From contig NZ_JARQXA010000003.1 in NCBI RefSeq assembly GCF_029543155.1, positions 558,001-622,000 of the forward strand: DNA of 64,000 nt. The letters run 5' to 3'. This document shows, in pieces, positions 50,798 through 59,186 of the stretch; positions within the stretch are counted from its first letter, which is position 1, and each line of letters starts with the position of its first letter. The position numbers were made by a program, and so were the translations under genes. The DNA comes from Sphingomonas sp. HITSZ_GF (GTDB lineage: Bacteria > Pseudomonadota > Alphaproteobacteria > Sphingomonadales > Sphingomonadaceae). The notes beneath the pieces are model-generated. The model saw only the letters and a list, made by a program, of their open reading frames with translations, did no database searches and was not told the DNA's origin.

Positions 50798-50890
50798 GTC
50801 ATCCCCGCACAGGCGGGGACCCATTGGCGCTGCCGATGCGGCTCTTTCCGACGGTCAGGAAGAATGGATTCCCGCCTGTGCGGGAATGAC
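50798..50890. repeat. Pair of REP-like hairpins in inverted orientation
   Basis: The left copy GTCATCCCCGC...GCGGGGAC and the right copy, ending GCGGGAATGAC, form an inverted pair over about 93 bases; each end is itself a hairpin. Between them lies a ~40-base unique segment. It differs from the single REP hairpins at 23938 and 28648 in being a two-ended unit. It fills the gap between the small genes and a convergent gene. Confidence 0.7.
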
Positions 50891-50900
50891 GAAGGGTGGG

Positions 50901-51893
50901 TTACGCCGTCCGCCGCGCCAGGTTGCGCAGCGTGACCAGCGCCTCCTCCAGCCCGCGCTCCTGCGCCTTGGCCGGGGTCTGGGTCGCGCCGATCGTCTTG
51001 TCGGCGACGCCGCGCTCGAGCCGGTCGAGCAGCGCATGGATCGATGCGTCGGTATCGCGGCGGACCATCCGCTCGGGCACGGGCTCGGCCACCGGCGGCG
51101 GCACGTGCGCGCGCACCGGCGGCGTCAGCTCGAAGATCTCGAAGCGCTCGCCCTCGTCGAAGATCGACGGGCGCGGCTGGCGGCGCAGCGGCGCCAGCGG
51201 CACCGGCGCGGGCTTGGGCACCGCCGGGATCGCCTGCGGGTCGAAGGCCGAGAGCGGCTGGTCGAAATCGGTCGGCAGGTCCTGCTCGACGGGCGGCAGG
51301 GGTGCGCGCGCATGGGCCTCGCGCGCGTAGCTGTCGTGACTTTCGTGACTTTCCGGCGCTTCCGCCTCGGCCTCGATAGCTTCCTGGGCGTGTACTTCGT
51401 GTACTTTGGGCGCCGCTTCGACCGGCACCGGCATCGGGCGCGGCGGGAAGATCGCGTCGAAATCGACCTTTTCCTCCTCGGCCTCCGCAACCGGCGCGGC
51501 GGCGCGGACTTCGAGGAACGGCCTGCCCAGGTCGCGGGTGGCGAGGAGCGGCGGACGCGGCGGCGCATCGGGATGGGCATCGGCGCGGCGCAGCACCGGC
51601 ACGGCGACTTCCTCGGGGTCGGTCGGCGCAACTTCGCCGCCGATCGTCAGCCCGCGGCTGCCCAGCAGGATGAACGCCGAAAGCCACATGAAGGCGCCGA
51701 CAAACACGCCCGCGCCCAGCGCCACGCCCAGCCGGGCGGTGATGCCCAGCGGCGGTTCGGCCGCGGCGAGAATGGAGGGAAGCCCGCTATCCATCACCAG
51801 CGCCTCGAGCGCAGGCACGGGGATCATCGCCACGCCAAGCGCAGCGAGGCCACCCGCGACCAGCGCGATCAGGGGCGCCAGCGGCAGGTTCAT
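50901..51893 (-). CDS. Membrane-anchored protein with a long Pro/Ala/Glu-rich region
   Basis: 330-residue protein. Two N-terminal transmembrane helices (PLIALVAGGLAALGVAMIPV and LGVALGAGVFVGAFMWLSAFIL) are followed by about 200 residues rich in Pro, Ala and Glu/Asp with little structure (PVLRRADAHPDAPPRPPLLA, FPPRPMPVPVEAAPKVHEVHAQEAIEAEAEAPESHESHD). A short helical C-terminus closes it (LLDRLERGVADKTIGATQTPAKAQERGLEEALVTLRNLARRTA). No family recognised. It overlaps the glycosyltransferase gene as ATGA, so it probably belongs to the glycan cluster. Confidence 0.7.
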   Translation of the reverse strand: MNLPLAPLIALVAGGLAALGVAMIPVPALEALVMDSGLPSILAAAEPPLGITARLGVALGAGVFVGAFMWLSAFILLGSRGLTIGGEVAPTDPEEVAVPVLRRADAHPDAPPRPPLLATRDLGRPFLEVRAAAPVAEAEEEKVDFDAIFPPRPMPVPVEAAPKVHEVHAQEAIEAEAEAPESHESHDSYAREAHARAPLPPVEQDLPTDFDQPLSAFDPQAIPAVPKPAPVPLAPLRRQPRPSIFDEGERFEIFELTPPVRAHVPPPVAEPVPERMVRRDTDASIHALLDRLERGVADKTIGATQTPAKAQERGLEEALVTLRNLARRTA

Positions 51894-53134
51894 GCACGCA
51901 CCATCGCGTCGGGGGTCCGCGAGTCTTCCATGCCCGCGATTTTGGCGAGTCTTTGGTAAACGGAGTCATAACGACCGACATTTGTCGCCCAGCTCCGCTC
52001 GGCCTCGACGAACGCCCGGCCGCGCTCGCGCCGCGCATCCCAGCCGTCGCGCTCGGCGAAGAGCTGCGCCACCGCCTCGGCCAGCGCCTGCGGATCGTCG
52101 GGCCTGAACAGCGTGCCGGTGTCGCCGTCGCGGATCAGCTCGCGGTGCCCGCCCACGTCCGAGGCGGCGACCAGCCGGCGCTGCGCCATCGCCTCCAGCG
52201 GCTTGAGGGGCGTCACCAGGTCGGTCAGCCGCATGTGCTTGCGCGGATAGACCAGCACGTCGATCACGCTGTAGTAGCGCTCGACCTGCTGGTGCGGCAC
52301 GCGGCCGACAAAGTGGATGCGGTCCGCCACCGGCGATGCCGCCGCCTGCGCCATCAGCGCCGCGTCGCACGGCCCGCCGCCGACCAGCACCAGGTGCATC
52401 TTGGGGCGCAGCGCGACCAGCCCCGGCATCGCCTCGATCAGCACGTCGAGCCCTTCATAATCGTAGAAGCTGCCGATGAAGCCGATCGTCTCGGCCCCCT
52501 CGATCCCCAGCTCGCTGGCCAGCGCCCCGTCATGGGCCAGCGGCGCGCCGAACAGGCCAAGGTCGACGCCGTTGGGCGAGATCATGATCTTGCCCGCATC
52601 GATCCCGCCACGCGCCACCAGGTCGCCCTTCAGCCCTTCGCAGATCACCGCCACGGCATCCGCCTTGCGCACCGCCCGCGTCTCCAGCCAGCGCGTCGCC
52701 CGGTATTTCCAGCTGCCCTCGGTGCCGGTGCCGTTGCCCACGGCGGCGTCTTCCCAGAAGGCACGGATCTCGTAGATCAGCGGCAGGCCAAGCTTGTTCG
52801 CCACCCGCTGTGCCGCCATCGCGCCGAGCACGGGCGAATGGGCGTGGAGCACGTCCGGCTGCCACTGCCGCGCCACCGCCTCGATCCGCTTCGCAAAGGC
52901 CGAAACCTCGCGCAGCTCGCCGATCACCGGCGGCCCGGAATTGACTCGCGGCGTCCGGTAGAAGCGGATGCCGTCGATCGTCTCTTCGTCGGTGTCGAAC
53001 TTGCCGTGGCGCGGGCTGGTCACCGCCGCGACTTCCCACCCCCGCGCCATCTGCGCCTTCAGGATCGCCCGCGTACGGAAGGTATAGCCGCTATGCAGCG
53101 GCAGGCCGTGATCGAGGATGTGGAGAATCCGCAT
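51890..53134 (-). CDS. Exosortase-A-associated glycosyltransferase (GT4-like)
   Basis: 414-residue glycosyltransferase that closely resembles the exosortase-A/PEP-CTERM-associated group (TIGR04063-type), opening MRILHILDHGLPLHSGYTFRTRAILKAQ. The GT4 C-terminal half has PNGVDLGLFGAP, ETIGFIGSFYDYEGLDVLIEAMP, LVLVGGGPCDAALM and a conserved Glu in LKPLEAMAQRRLVAASDVGGHRELI. It would transfer sugar to a lipid-linked or exported polysaccharide. It is divergent from the O-ligase gene at 53367. Confidence 0.88.
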   Translation of the reverse strand: MRILHILDHGLPLHSGYTFRTRAILKAQMARGWEVAAVTSPRHGKFDTDEETIDGIRFYRTPRVNSGPPVIGELREVSAFAKRIEAVARQWQPDVLHAHSPVLGAMAAQRVANKLGLPLIYEIRAFWEDAAVGNGTGTEGSWKYRATRWLETRAVRKADAVAVICEGLKGDLVARGGIDAGKIMISPNGVDLGLFGAPLAHDGALASELGIEGAETIGFIGSFYDYEGLDVLIEAMPGLVALRPKMHLVLVGGGPCDAALMAQAAASPVADRIHFVGRVPHQQVERYYSVIDVLVYPRKHMRLTDLVTPLKPLEAMAQRRLVAASDVGGHRELIRDGDTGTLFRPDDPQALAEAVAQLFAERDGWDARRERGRAFVEAERSWATNVGRYDSVYQRLAKIAGMEDSRTPDAMVRA

Positions 53135-53221
53135 GCCCGCCCAATTGGCACAGGAGCACTTAACGCCACGTCAACCGCATCCCGCTACACCGGCCTTCGT
53201 AAGCAGGAGCGGCACGGGCCC

Positions 53222-53374
53222 ATGATCGACAATCTATCGCTCGCGATCTCGCACGGGCTGATGCTGCTCGCGGCCTTCCTACTGCTGCGCCGTCCCGATC
53301 TCGATTCCGAGCCCGGCCCGAACGACACCGAGTCCAAGGCCAAGCCCAGCCGATGGGGCAAGCCCGGTGCGTGA
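53222..53374 (+). CDS. Small membrane protein upstream of the O-ligase
   Basis: 50-residue protein, MIDNLSLAISHGLMLLAAFLLLRRPDLDSEPGPNDTESK in outline: one transmembrane helix followed by an acidic, Pro-rich tail. AGGAG lies about 12 bases before the ATG. It overlaps the start of the O-ligase by eight bases, a conserved-looking position in exosortase-type loci. No family recognised; similar tiny genes precede this ligase in related bacteria (recollection, not checked). Confidence 0.55.
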   Translation: MIDNLSLAISHGLMLLAAFLLLRRPDLDSEPGPNDTESKAKPSRWGKPGA

Positions 53375-54719
53375 TCTCGTCTTCGTCGCTTTCCTGCTGG
53401 CCTTTTTCGGGATGGGCTTCCGCAAGCCGTTCATCTTCGTGCTGGTCTATGCCTATATCGACATCGTCTCGCCGCAGCGGCTGACCTATCTGCTGTTGAA
53501 CTCCGTCCCGATCTCGCTGATCGCAGTCGGCCTCTCGGTGCTCGGCTGGCTGGCGATGGACGACAAGAAGGACGTCCGCGTCGCCCCGCGCCAGCTGATG
53601 ATCATCGCCCTGCTCGGCTATTGCTTCTACACGACGATCAATGCCGACTTCAAAGTCGAGGCACTCGACAAGTGGGACTGGGTCTGGAAGGCGCTCGCCT
53701 TCGCCGCCTTCCTGCCGCTGACCTTGCGCACCAAGCTGCGCATCGAGAGCCTGCTGCTCTTCATGATCCTCTCGGCCTCGTCGATCATCATCGTCGGCGG
53801 GATCAAGACGCTCGGCTCGGGCGGCGGTTACGGCGAGCTCAACCTGATGGTCGCCAACAATTCCGGCCTCTACGAAGGCTCGACCATCTCCACCGTGGCG
53901 ATCGCGATTGTCCCGCTGATCGTCTGGTTCATGCGCTTCGGCACGATCTTCCCGCCCGACTGGAAGGTGAAGTGCTTCTGCCTAGCGCTGATCTTCGCCT
54001 GCCTGCTCATCCCGGTCGGCACCTCGACGCGCACCGGCCTGCTCTGCATCGGCCTGGTCGCGCTGCTGATGATCCGCGATACCAAGCGCAAGGTCGTCTA
54101 TCTCACCGCGCTTGGCTGCCTCGGCCTCGCCGCCGTGCCTTTCCTGCCCTCCTCGTTCACCGAGCGCATGGGGACGATCAAGACCTACAAGGCCGATGCC
54201 TCGGCCTCCACCCGCCTAGCGGTGTGGCAGTGGACGATGGAATACGCCAAGACGCATCCGATGGGCGGCGGCTTCGAAGCCTATCGCCAGAACCAGATCC
54301 GCTATGAGAAGGTCGCGGTCGAAGGCGAAGGCGACGGCCAGCAAAAGGTCGATCGCAGCCTCGAAGTCGACAAGGCGCGCGCCTATCACAGCGCCTATTT
54401 CGAGATGCTCGGCGAGCAGGGTTATCCGGGCCTGGCGCTGTGGCTGACGATCAACATCCTCGGCATCTTCCGCATGGAAGTGCTGCGCCAGCGCTACCGG
54501 AAGCCCGAGCCGGGGCAGGAATGGGTCGCCCCGCTCGCCTCGGCGCTGCAGACTGCGCACATCGTCTATATGCTGGGCGCCACCTTCATCGCGATCGCCT
54601 TCCAGCCTTTCGTCTATATGCTGATCGGCGCGCAGATCGGGCTCGACACCTATATGGCCCGCAAGCGCGAGGAATCCGCCTGGCGGCCACTCCGCAAGGC
54701 CAGGCCGGCGCTGGCATGA
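53367..54719 (+). CDS. Exosortase-A-associated O-glycosylation ligase (Wzy/WaaL-like)
   Basis: 450-residue membrane protein with about ten helices, resembling the exosortase-A-associated putative O-glycosylation ligase group (TIGR03097-type). It opens VFVAFLLAFFGMGFRKPFIFVLVYAYIDIVSPQRL and carries the O-antigen-ligase-type periplasmic loop (MGGGFEAYRQNQIRY, KARAYHSAYFEMLGEQGYPGLALW). It would transfer or polymerise glycan at the outer face of the inner membrane. The start is GTG 53367. It overlaps the downstream acyltransferase gene by four bases. Confidence 0.9.
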   Translation: MRDLVFVAFLLAFFGMGFRKPFIFVLVYAYIDIVSPQRLTYLLLNSVPISLIAVGLSVLGWLAMDDKKDVRVAPRQLMIIALLGYCFYTTINADFKVEALDKWDWVWKALAFAAFLPLTLRTKLRIESLLLFMILSASSIIIVGGIKTLGSGGGYGELNLMVANNSGLYEGSTISTVAIAIVPLIVWFMRFGTIFPPDWKVKCFCLALIFACLLIPVGTSTRTGLLCIGLVALLMIRDTKRKVVYLTALGCLGLAAVPFLPSSFTERMGTIKTYKADASASTRLAVWQWTMEYAKTHPMGGGFEAYRQNQIRYEKVAVEGEGDGQQKVDRSLEVDKARAYHSAYFEMLGEQGYPGLALWLTINILGIFRMEVLRQRYRKPEPGQEWVAPLASALQTAHIVYMLGATFIAIAFQPFVYMLIGAQIGLDTYMARKREESAWRPLRKARPALA

Positions 54720-55840
54720 GGGGCCCCGAACTGAAGGCGCTCACCAGCGTCCGCGGCATCGCGGCCTGGTTCGTCGTGCTCTTCCACATCCGCTTCGCGC
54801 TGGGCCTGCCCGATCCCGAGATGCACCTGCTCGCCAAGGGCTATCTCGCGGTCGACTTCTTCTTCCTGCTCTCGGGCTTCGTCATCTGGATGACCTGGGG
54901 CGATCGCATCCGCACCGGCGGCCTTTCCGTGGTCCCCGGTTTCCTGCGGCGCCGGATCGCCCGGGTCTGGCCGCTGCACCTCGTCCTGCTGGCCTTCGGC
55001 GTGGCGATCGCCGCCACGCTCGAGCTGACCGGCCGCGGCAGCGACCAGTTCCCCTGGCACGAGCTGCCGCTTCACATCCTGCTGCTCCAGAACTGGGGCT
55101 TCACCGAGCATCTCACCTGGAACGACCCGGCCTGGTCGATCTCGTGCGAACTCGCTGCCTATCTGCTCTTCCCGCTGCTCGCTCTGGCCATGGACTGGCG
55201 CCGGGTGCCGAGCTGGGGCCTGATCGCCGCCGTCGCCGCGCTGCTCGCTTTGCTCCATGCGATCTTCGCCAGCCGCGGTGCCTGGGCGCTGGGCCAGGAG
55301 ATCCTGCAACTGGGCCTGATCCGCTGCCTGATCGAGTTCGCCGCCGGCACCGCGATCGGCGCGCTCTGGCTGCGCTGGCGGGAGCATTGGCGCCTGCCCG
55401 CGCTGCTGAGTTTCGGTCTCGCCTTAGCTTTTGCTGCGGGCTGGGCGCTCGGCCTGCCCGAGACCCTCGCCGCGCCCGCCACCTTCGCCGCGCTCCTGCT
55501 CGGCCTGGCGCTCACCTCGGCCAAGCGCGGCAACCCGCTGGAGATCGCGCCGCTCCACTATCTCGGCGAGATCAGCTACGCGACCTATCTCTCCCACTAT
55601 CTGCTGTGGTTCGCCTTCAAGCTGGCGTTCGTCGAGAACGAGCATGCCGTGCCCTGGCCGATGGTCGCCGGCTTCCTGCTGCTCGTGCTGCTGGCGTCGG
55701 TGGCGCTCTACCATCTGGTCGAGCGCCCGGCGCAGAAATGGGTGAACGCCCTTAAACTCCTCCCCGGAACGGGGAGGGGGACCGCGCCGCTTCAGCGGCG
55801 TGGTGGAGGGGGCCCACCCTCCACCAGCGACATGATCTGA
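54716..55840 (+). CDS. Acyltransferase 3 family protein
   Basis: 374-residue integral membrane acyltransferase with ten predicted helices (ALTSVRGIAAWFVVLFHIRFALGL, AVDFFFLLSGFVIWMTWGDRI, IARVWPLHLVLLAFG, FVENEHAVPWPMVAGFLLL). It would O-acetylate a polysaccharide during synthesis. ATG 54716 overlaps the O-ligase stop (ATGA). The last ~30 codons, from about 55757 onward (KLLPGTGRGTAPLQRRGGGGPPSTSDMI), are read from a palindromic repeat element that has invaded or replaced the original 3' end; the fold seems complete before that point. Confidence 0.85.
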   Translation: MRGPELKALTSVRGIAAWFVVLFHIRFALGLPDPEMHLLAKGYLAVDFFFLLSGFVIWMTWGDRIRTGGLSVVPGFLRRRIARVWPLHLVLLAFGVAIAATLELTGRGSDQFPWHELPLHILLLQNWGFTEHLTWNDPAWSISCELAAYLLFPLLALAMDWRRVPSWGLIAAVAALLALLHAIFASRGAWALGQEILQLGLIRCLIEFAAGTAIGALWLRWREHWRLPALLSFGLALAFAAGWALGLPETLAAPATFAALLLGLALTSAKRGNPLEIAPLHYLGEISYATYLSHYLLWFAFKLAFVENEHAVPWPMVAGFLLLVLLASVALYHLVERPAQKWVNALKLLPGTGRGTAPLQRRGGGGPPSTSDMI

Positions 55841-55904
55841 GGAGAGCGGGCCCCCTCCACCATCGCTGACGCGATGGTCCCCCTCCCCGTTCCGGGGAGG
55901 AATT
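55757..55904. repeat. Long palindromic intergenic element, copy D
   Basis: Left: CTCCTCCCCGG-AA-CGGGGAGG followed by a CGCCGC/GCGGCG hairpin and GGTGGAGGGGGC. Right: GCCCCCTCCACC followed by a CATCGC/GCGATG hairpin and CTCCCCG-TT-CCGGGGAGG. The two ends are inverted copies around a unique centre. The left end lies inside the acyltransferase reading frame and supplies its C-terminal residues. Confidence 0.75.
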
Positions 55905-55907
55905 TGT

Positions 55908-56471
55908 TCAGATCTCGTACGGCACCTTCTGAAGCGCTTCGATCACCGCGCGATTGAACGCGGGAATATCGTCGGGCTTGCGGCTGGTGATCAAATTCTC
56001 GTCGACCACCACTTCGCGATCGACCACGTCGGCGCCGGCATTCTCCAGGTCGGTGCGGATCGAGGGCCAGCTCGTCACTTCGCGCCCGTCGACGACATCG
56101 GCCTCGACCAGCAGCCACGGCCCGTGGCAGATCGCCGCGACGATCTTCTCGTCGTCCATGAACTCGCCGACGATCTCCACCGCACGCTCGTTCATCCTCA
56201 GCTTGTCCGGATTGGCGACGCCGCCGGGCAGCACCAGCGCGTCGTAATTCTCGGTCTCTACTTCGTCCACCGTGGTGTCCGGGGTGATGCTCTCGCCCTT
56301 CTCGCCGCCCTTCTCCCCGGTGATCGGATCGGTATCGAGCGCCGCCAGCGTCACCTGCGCGCCGGCATCGATCAGCGCCTGGCGCGGCAGCATCAGTTCG
56401 TCCTGCTCGAAGCCGTTGGTCGCCATCATCAGCACGCGGACATGGGAAAGATCGGGGGAGGTCGAAGTCAT
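55908..56471 (-). CDS. PfpI/DJ-1-family glutamine-amidotransferase-like protein
   Basis: 187-residue protein of the PfpI/YhbO group, proposed proteases or protein deglycases that repair glycated proteins. The nucleophile elbow is ICHGPWLLVEAD, with a Glu partner in FEQDELMLPRQALID; GREVTSWPSIRTDLENAGADVVDREVVVDENLITSRKPDDIPAFN is typical of the family. GAGGAGC precedes ATG 56471. It is divergent from topB-like topoisomerase gene at 56575. Confidence 0.88.
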   Translation of the reverse strand: MTSTSPDLSHVRVLMMATNGFEQDELMLPRQALIDAGAQVTLAALDTDPITGEKGGEKGESITPDTTVDEVETENYDALVLPGGVANPDKLRMNERAVEIVGEFMDDEKIVAAICHGPWLLVEADVVDGREVTSWPSIRTDLENAGADVVDREVVVDENLITSRKPDDIPAFNRAVIEALQKVPYEI

Positions 56472-56574
56472 GGCCAAGCTCCTCGGATTGCGCCGGTTCA
56501 ACCGGTCGCCCCAACGCCGGTTCCGGAACGAAGCGGTGGGCCGCGCATTGACCGGGGCGTAGCGAGGAGGCCCT

Positions 56575-57603
56575 GTGTCCCAGACGAGTTCCTGTCCCGA
56601 CATCGTCTATGTCGACGATCAGCAGCCCGGCATCACCCGCCGCAAGGTGCGGCATGGCTGGGGCTATTGGGATGCGGAGGGCGCACGGATCAAGGACCGC
56701 GATGCGATCGACCGGCTCAACGCGATCGGCCTGCCGCCTGCCTATGTGAACGCCTGGTTCTGCCCCGATCCGCGCGGGCATATCCAGGCGACCGGCTATG
56801 ACGAGAAGGGCCGCAAGCAATATCGCTACCACACCGCCTTCCGCGAGGCCCAGGAAGCGGCGAAATATGATCGCTGCGCCGATTTCGGCGAGCATCTGGC
56901 GAAGCTCCGGGCCAGGGTCGAGCAGGATCTGAAGCTGCGTGGCCTGTGCAAGGAAAAGGCCGTCGCCGCGGTCGTCCGCCTGCTCGACCTCGGCAGCATC
57001 CGCGTCGGCAACGAGCAATATGCCCAGGCGAACAAGAGCTTCGGCGCGACCACGCTGCGCAAGCGCCATGTGGTGGTGAAGGGCCAGACGCTGCGCCTCC
57101 AGTTCCGCGCCAAGTCGGGCAAGCTGCGCGTGATGACGATCACCGACGGCTCGCTCAGCCGCTTCGTCAAGAAGTGCCAGGACCTGCCGGGCCAGCACCT
57201 GTTTCGCTGGATCGACGATACCGGCGAGGCGCATCCGGTCACCTCGTCCGACGTCAATTGCTACATCCGCGAGGCGATGGGCGAGGATTTCACTGCCAAG
57301 CATTTCCGCACCTGGGGCGCCAGTGTCCTTGCCTTCCGCGCGCTCGCCGAAGCCGATGGCCATCTCGGGCTCAAGGCAATGCTCGAGCCGGTGACCGAGG
57401 CGCTGGGCAACACCCCCGCCATCGCCCGCAAATCCTATGTCCACCCCGCGCTGATCGATCTCGCCAAGGATCGCGACGCCCAGGCGGCGTGGCGCACGGA
57501 TCTCCACTTGCCGCGCGCCACGCGCTGGCTCAATCGTTACGAACGCGGCCTGATCGGCTATCTCGAAGCCCTTGCCGCCTGCCAACCCAAGAAAGCTGCA
57601 TGA
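56575..57603 (+). CDS. Type IB DNA topoisomerase (poxvirus-type)
   Basis: 342-residue topoisomerase IB that relaxes supercoils by nicking one strand through a 3'-phosphotyrosine. It has the N-terminal domain DIVYVDDQQPGITRRKVRHGWGYWDAEG, catalytic-pocket segments LRLQFRAKSGKLRVMTITDGSL and CYIREAMGEDFTAKHFRTWGASVLA, and the active-site Tyr288 in ARKSYVHPALI. The start is GTG 56575 with GGAGG upstream. Bacterial topoisomerase IB genes occur in scattered lineages, including sphingomonads. It overlaps the MscS gene by four bases. Confidence 0.92.
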   Translation: MSQTSSCPDIVYVDDQQPGITRRKVRHGWGYWDAEGARIKDRDAIDRLNAIGLPPAYVNAWFCPDPRGHIQATGYDEKGRKQYRYHTAFREAQEAAKYDRCADFGEHLAKLRARVEQDLKLRGLCKEKAVAAVVRLLDLGSIRVGNEQYAQANKSFGATTLRKRHVVVKGQTLRLQFRAKSGKLRVMTITDGSLSRFVKKCQDLPGQHLFRWIDDTGEAHPVTSSDVNCYIREAMGEDFTAKHFRTWGASVLAFRALAEADGHLGLKAMLEPVTEALGNTPAIARKSYVHPALIDLAKDRDAQAAWRTDLHLPRATRWLNRYERGLIGYLEALAACQPKKAA

Positions 57604-58754
57604 CGACACCGACCAATCGCACCGCCGCCGGCTTCCCCAAGAGCGAGGACCTCCAGGTCCAGGCCGAGACCTTCGCCAATGACAGCTGGGCCTGGGCCCA
57701 GTCCCACTGGCTCCAGATCCTGATCGCCGCCGGCGTCGCCATCGCGGTGTTCTTCCTGCTCCACGCGATCAAGGGCTGGGGCGCGCGCCTGTGCAAGAAG
57801 GGCGAAGGCGTCGCCAACTGGTATGCGATCATCGGCCGCGCGGTGGCGAAGACCGGCAATTTCTTCATCCTGATGACGTCGATCCGGCTGGTCACCGGCT
57901 ATGCCGGCCCTCCCGCCATGGTCGAGAGCACGGTAGAGTTCCTCTTCACCATCTCCGCCGCCTTCCAGTGCGCGATCTGGCTGCGCGAGCTGATCTTCGG
58001 CGCGATCGAGCACAAGACCAGCGCCGACAATTATCACGGCTCGGGCCTGGCCAGCGCGCTCGGCATCATCCGCATCCTGATCACCGTGGTGCTGTTCGCG
58101 ATCGCCGCGGTGATGGTGCTCGGCAATCTCGGGGTGAACGTCACCGGTCTGATCGCCGGCCTCGGCGTCGGCGGCATCGCCATCGGTCTCGCGGCGCAGG
58201 GCATCTTCGCCAATCTCTTCGCCGCGCTGACCATCCTGTTCGATCGCCCCTTCCGCGTCGGCGACAAGATCCGCTTCGACAAGAACAGCGGCATCGTCCA
58301 GTCGATCGGACTGATGAGCACGCGCATCCGCTCGTTCATCGGCGAGGAGCTGGTCTTCTCGAACAAGCAGCTGCTCGACAAGCTGATCGAGAACCTGTCG
58401 CTGCGCCACCATACGCGCACCAAGCTGCCGATCGGCGTCGCCTATGAAACCCCGGTCGAAAAGCTCGAGGCGCTGCCCGCGATGTTCAAGGAGATCGTCG
58501 AGCAGGCCGGCGGCACGCTTTCGCGCGCCAGCACCGAAGGCTTCGGCGCCAGCTCGATCGATTTCATGATCGAGTTCGACGTGGCCGGCGACGACGTGCC
58601 GCATGCCCAGATCGTGCGCGACAAGATCATCTTCGCCGTTCTGCGCAAGTTCGCCGCGGAGGGCATTTCGATTCCCTACCCGACCCAGACCACCTTCACC
58701 GCCAATCCAAGCGGCGAGCTGATCATGCCCTATTCGGTCGAGGCGGGCGCATGA
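57600..58754 (+). CDS. MscS-type mechanosensitive channel
   Basis: 384-residue channel with four or five transmembrane helices; the pore-lining TM3 region is VTGLIAGLGVGGIAIGLAAQGIFANLFAALTI, rich in Gly and Ala, followed by the beta domain DRPFRVGDKIRFDKNSGIVQSIGLMSTRIRSFIGEELVFSNKQLLDKLIENLS. It releases solutes on hypo-osmotic shock. It is longer than E. coli MscS because of extra N-terminal helices. It starts in the stop of the topoisomerase gene and overlaps the next gene by four bases. Confidence 0.92.
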   Translation: MTTPTNRTAAGFPKSEDLQVQAETFANDSWAWAQSHWLQILIAAGVAIAVFFLLHAIKGWGARLCKKGEGVANWYAIIGRAVAKTGNFFILMTSIRLVTGYAGPPAMVESTVEFLFTISAAFQCAIWLRELIFGAIEHKTSADNYHGSGLASALGIIRILITVVLFAIAAVMVLGNLGVNVTGLIAGLGVGGIAIGLAAQGIFANLFAALTILFDRPFRVGDKIRFDKNSGIVQSIGLMSTRIRSFIGEELVFSNKQLLDKLIENLSLRHHTRTKLPIGVAYETPVEKLEALPAMFKEIVEQAGGTLSRASTEGFGASSIDFMIEFDVAGDDVPHAQIVRDKIIFAVLRKFAAEGISIPYPTQTTFTANPSGELIMPYSVEAGA

Positions 58755-59182
58755 GCACTCGGCCCGAGGACCTGCTGTCGCGCTACTCGGAAGCGATCCG
58801 CACCCGCGACGCGCGAATGATCGCGGCGGACTATGCCCCGGGCGCGCTCGCCTATGACCTTGCGCCGCCGCTCCAGCACGATGCCGCCGCGACGGTCGAC
58901 CTTGCGGAGCTCGATGCCTGGTTCGAGACCTGGGAAGACGATCTGCGTGTCGATCACCGTCCGCCGACGGTGGTGCAGAACGGCGATCTGGCGGTGCTGT
59001 GGTGCCTCCAGCATATGCACGGCACCAAGAAGGGCGAAGGCCGGACCAGCCTGTGGTTCCGCACCACGCTGGCCGCGCGGCTGATCGATGGCGCGTGGAA
59101 GATCGCGCACATCCACACCTCCGTCCCCTTCGCGATGGACGGCAGCGGCAAGGCGATGCTCGATCTCGAGCCGGAGGCCTGA
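58751..59182 (+). CDS. NTF2-like (SnoaL-type) protein
   Basis: 143-residue single-domain protein with the NTF2-like fold: LLSRYSEAIRTRDARMIAADYAPGALAYDLAPPL, LDAWFETWEDDLRVDHRPPTVVQNGDLAVLWCLQHMHGTKKGEG, and RLIDGAWKIAHIHTSVPF. Members are ketosteroid-isomerase-like enzymes, hydratases or unknowns, so the reaction cannot be told. It overlaps the MscS gene as ATGA, forming a topoisomerase-MscS-NTF2 unit. Confidence 0.8.
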   Translation: MSTRPEDLLSRYSEAIRTRDARMIAADYAPGALAYDLAPPLQHDAAATVDLAELDAWFETWEDDLRVDHRPPTVVQNGDLAVLWCLQHMHGTKKGEGRTSLWFRTTLAARLIDGAWKIAHIHTSVPFAMDGSGKAMLDLEPEA

Positions 59183-59186
59183 CCGC

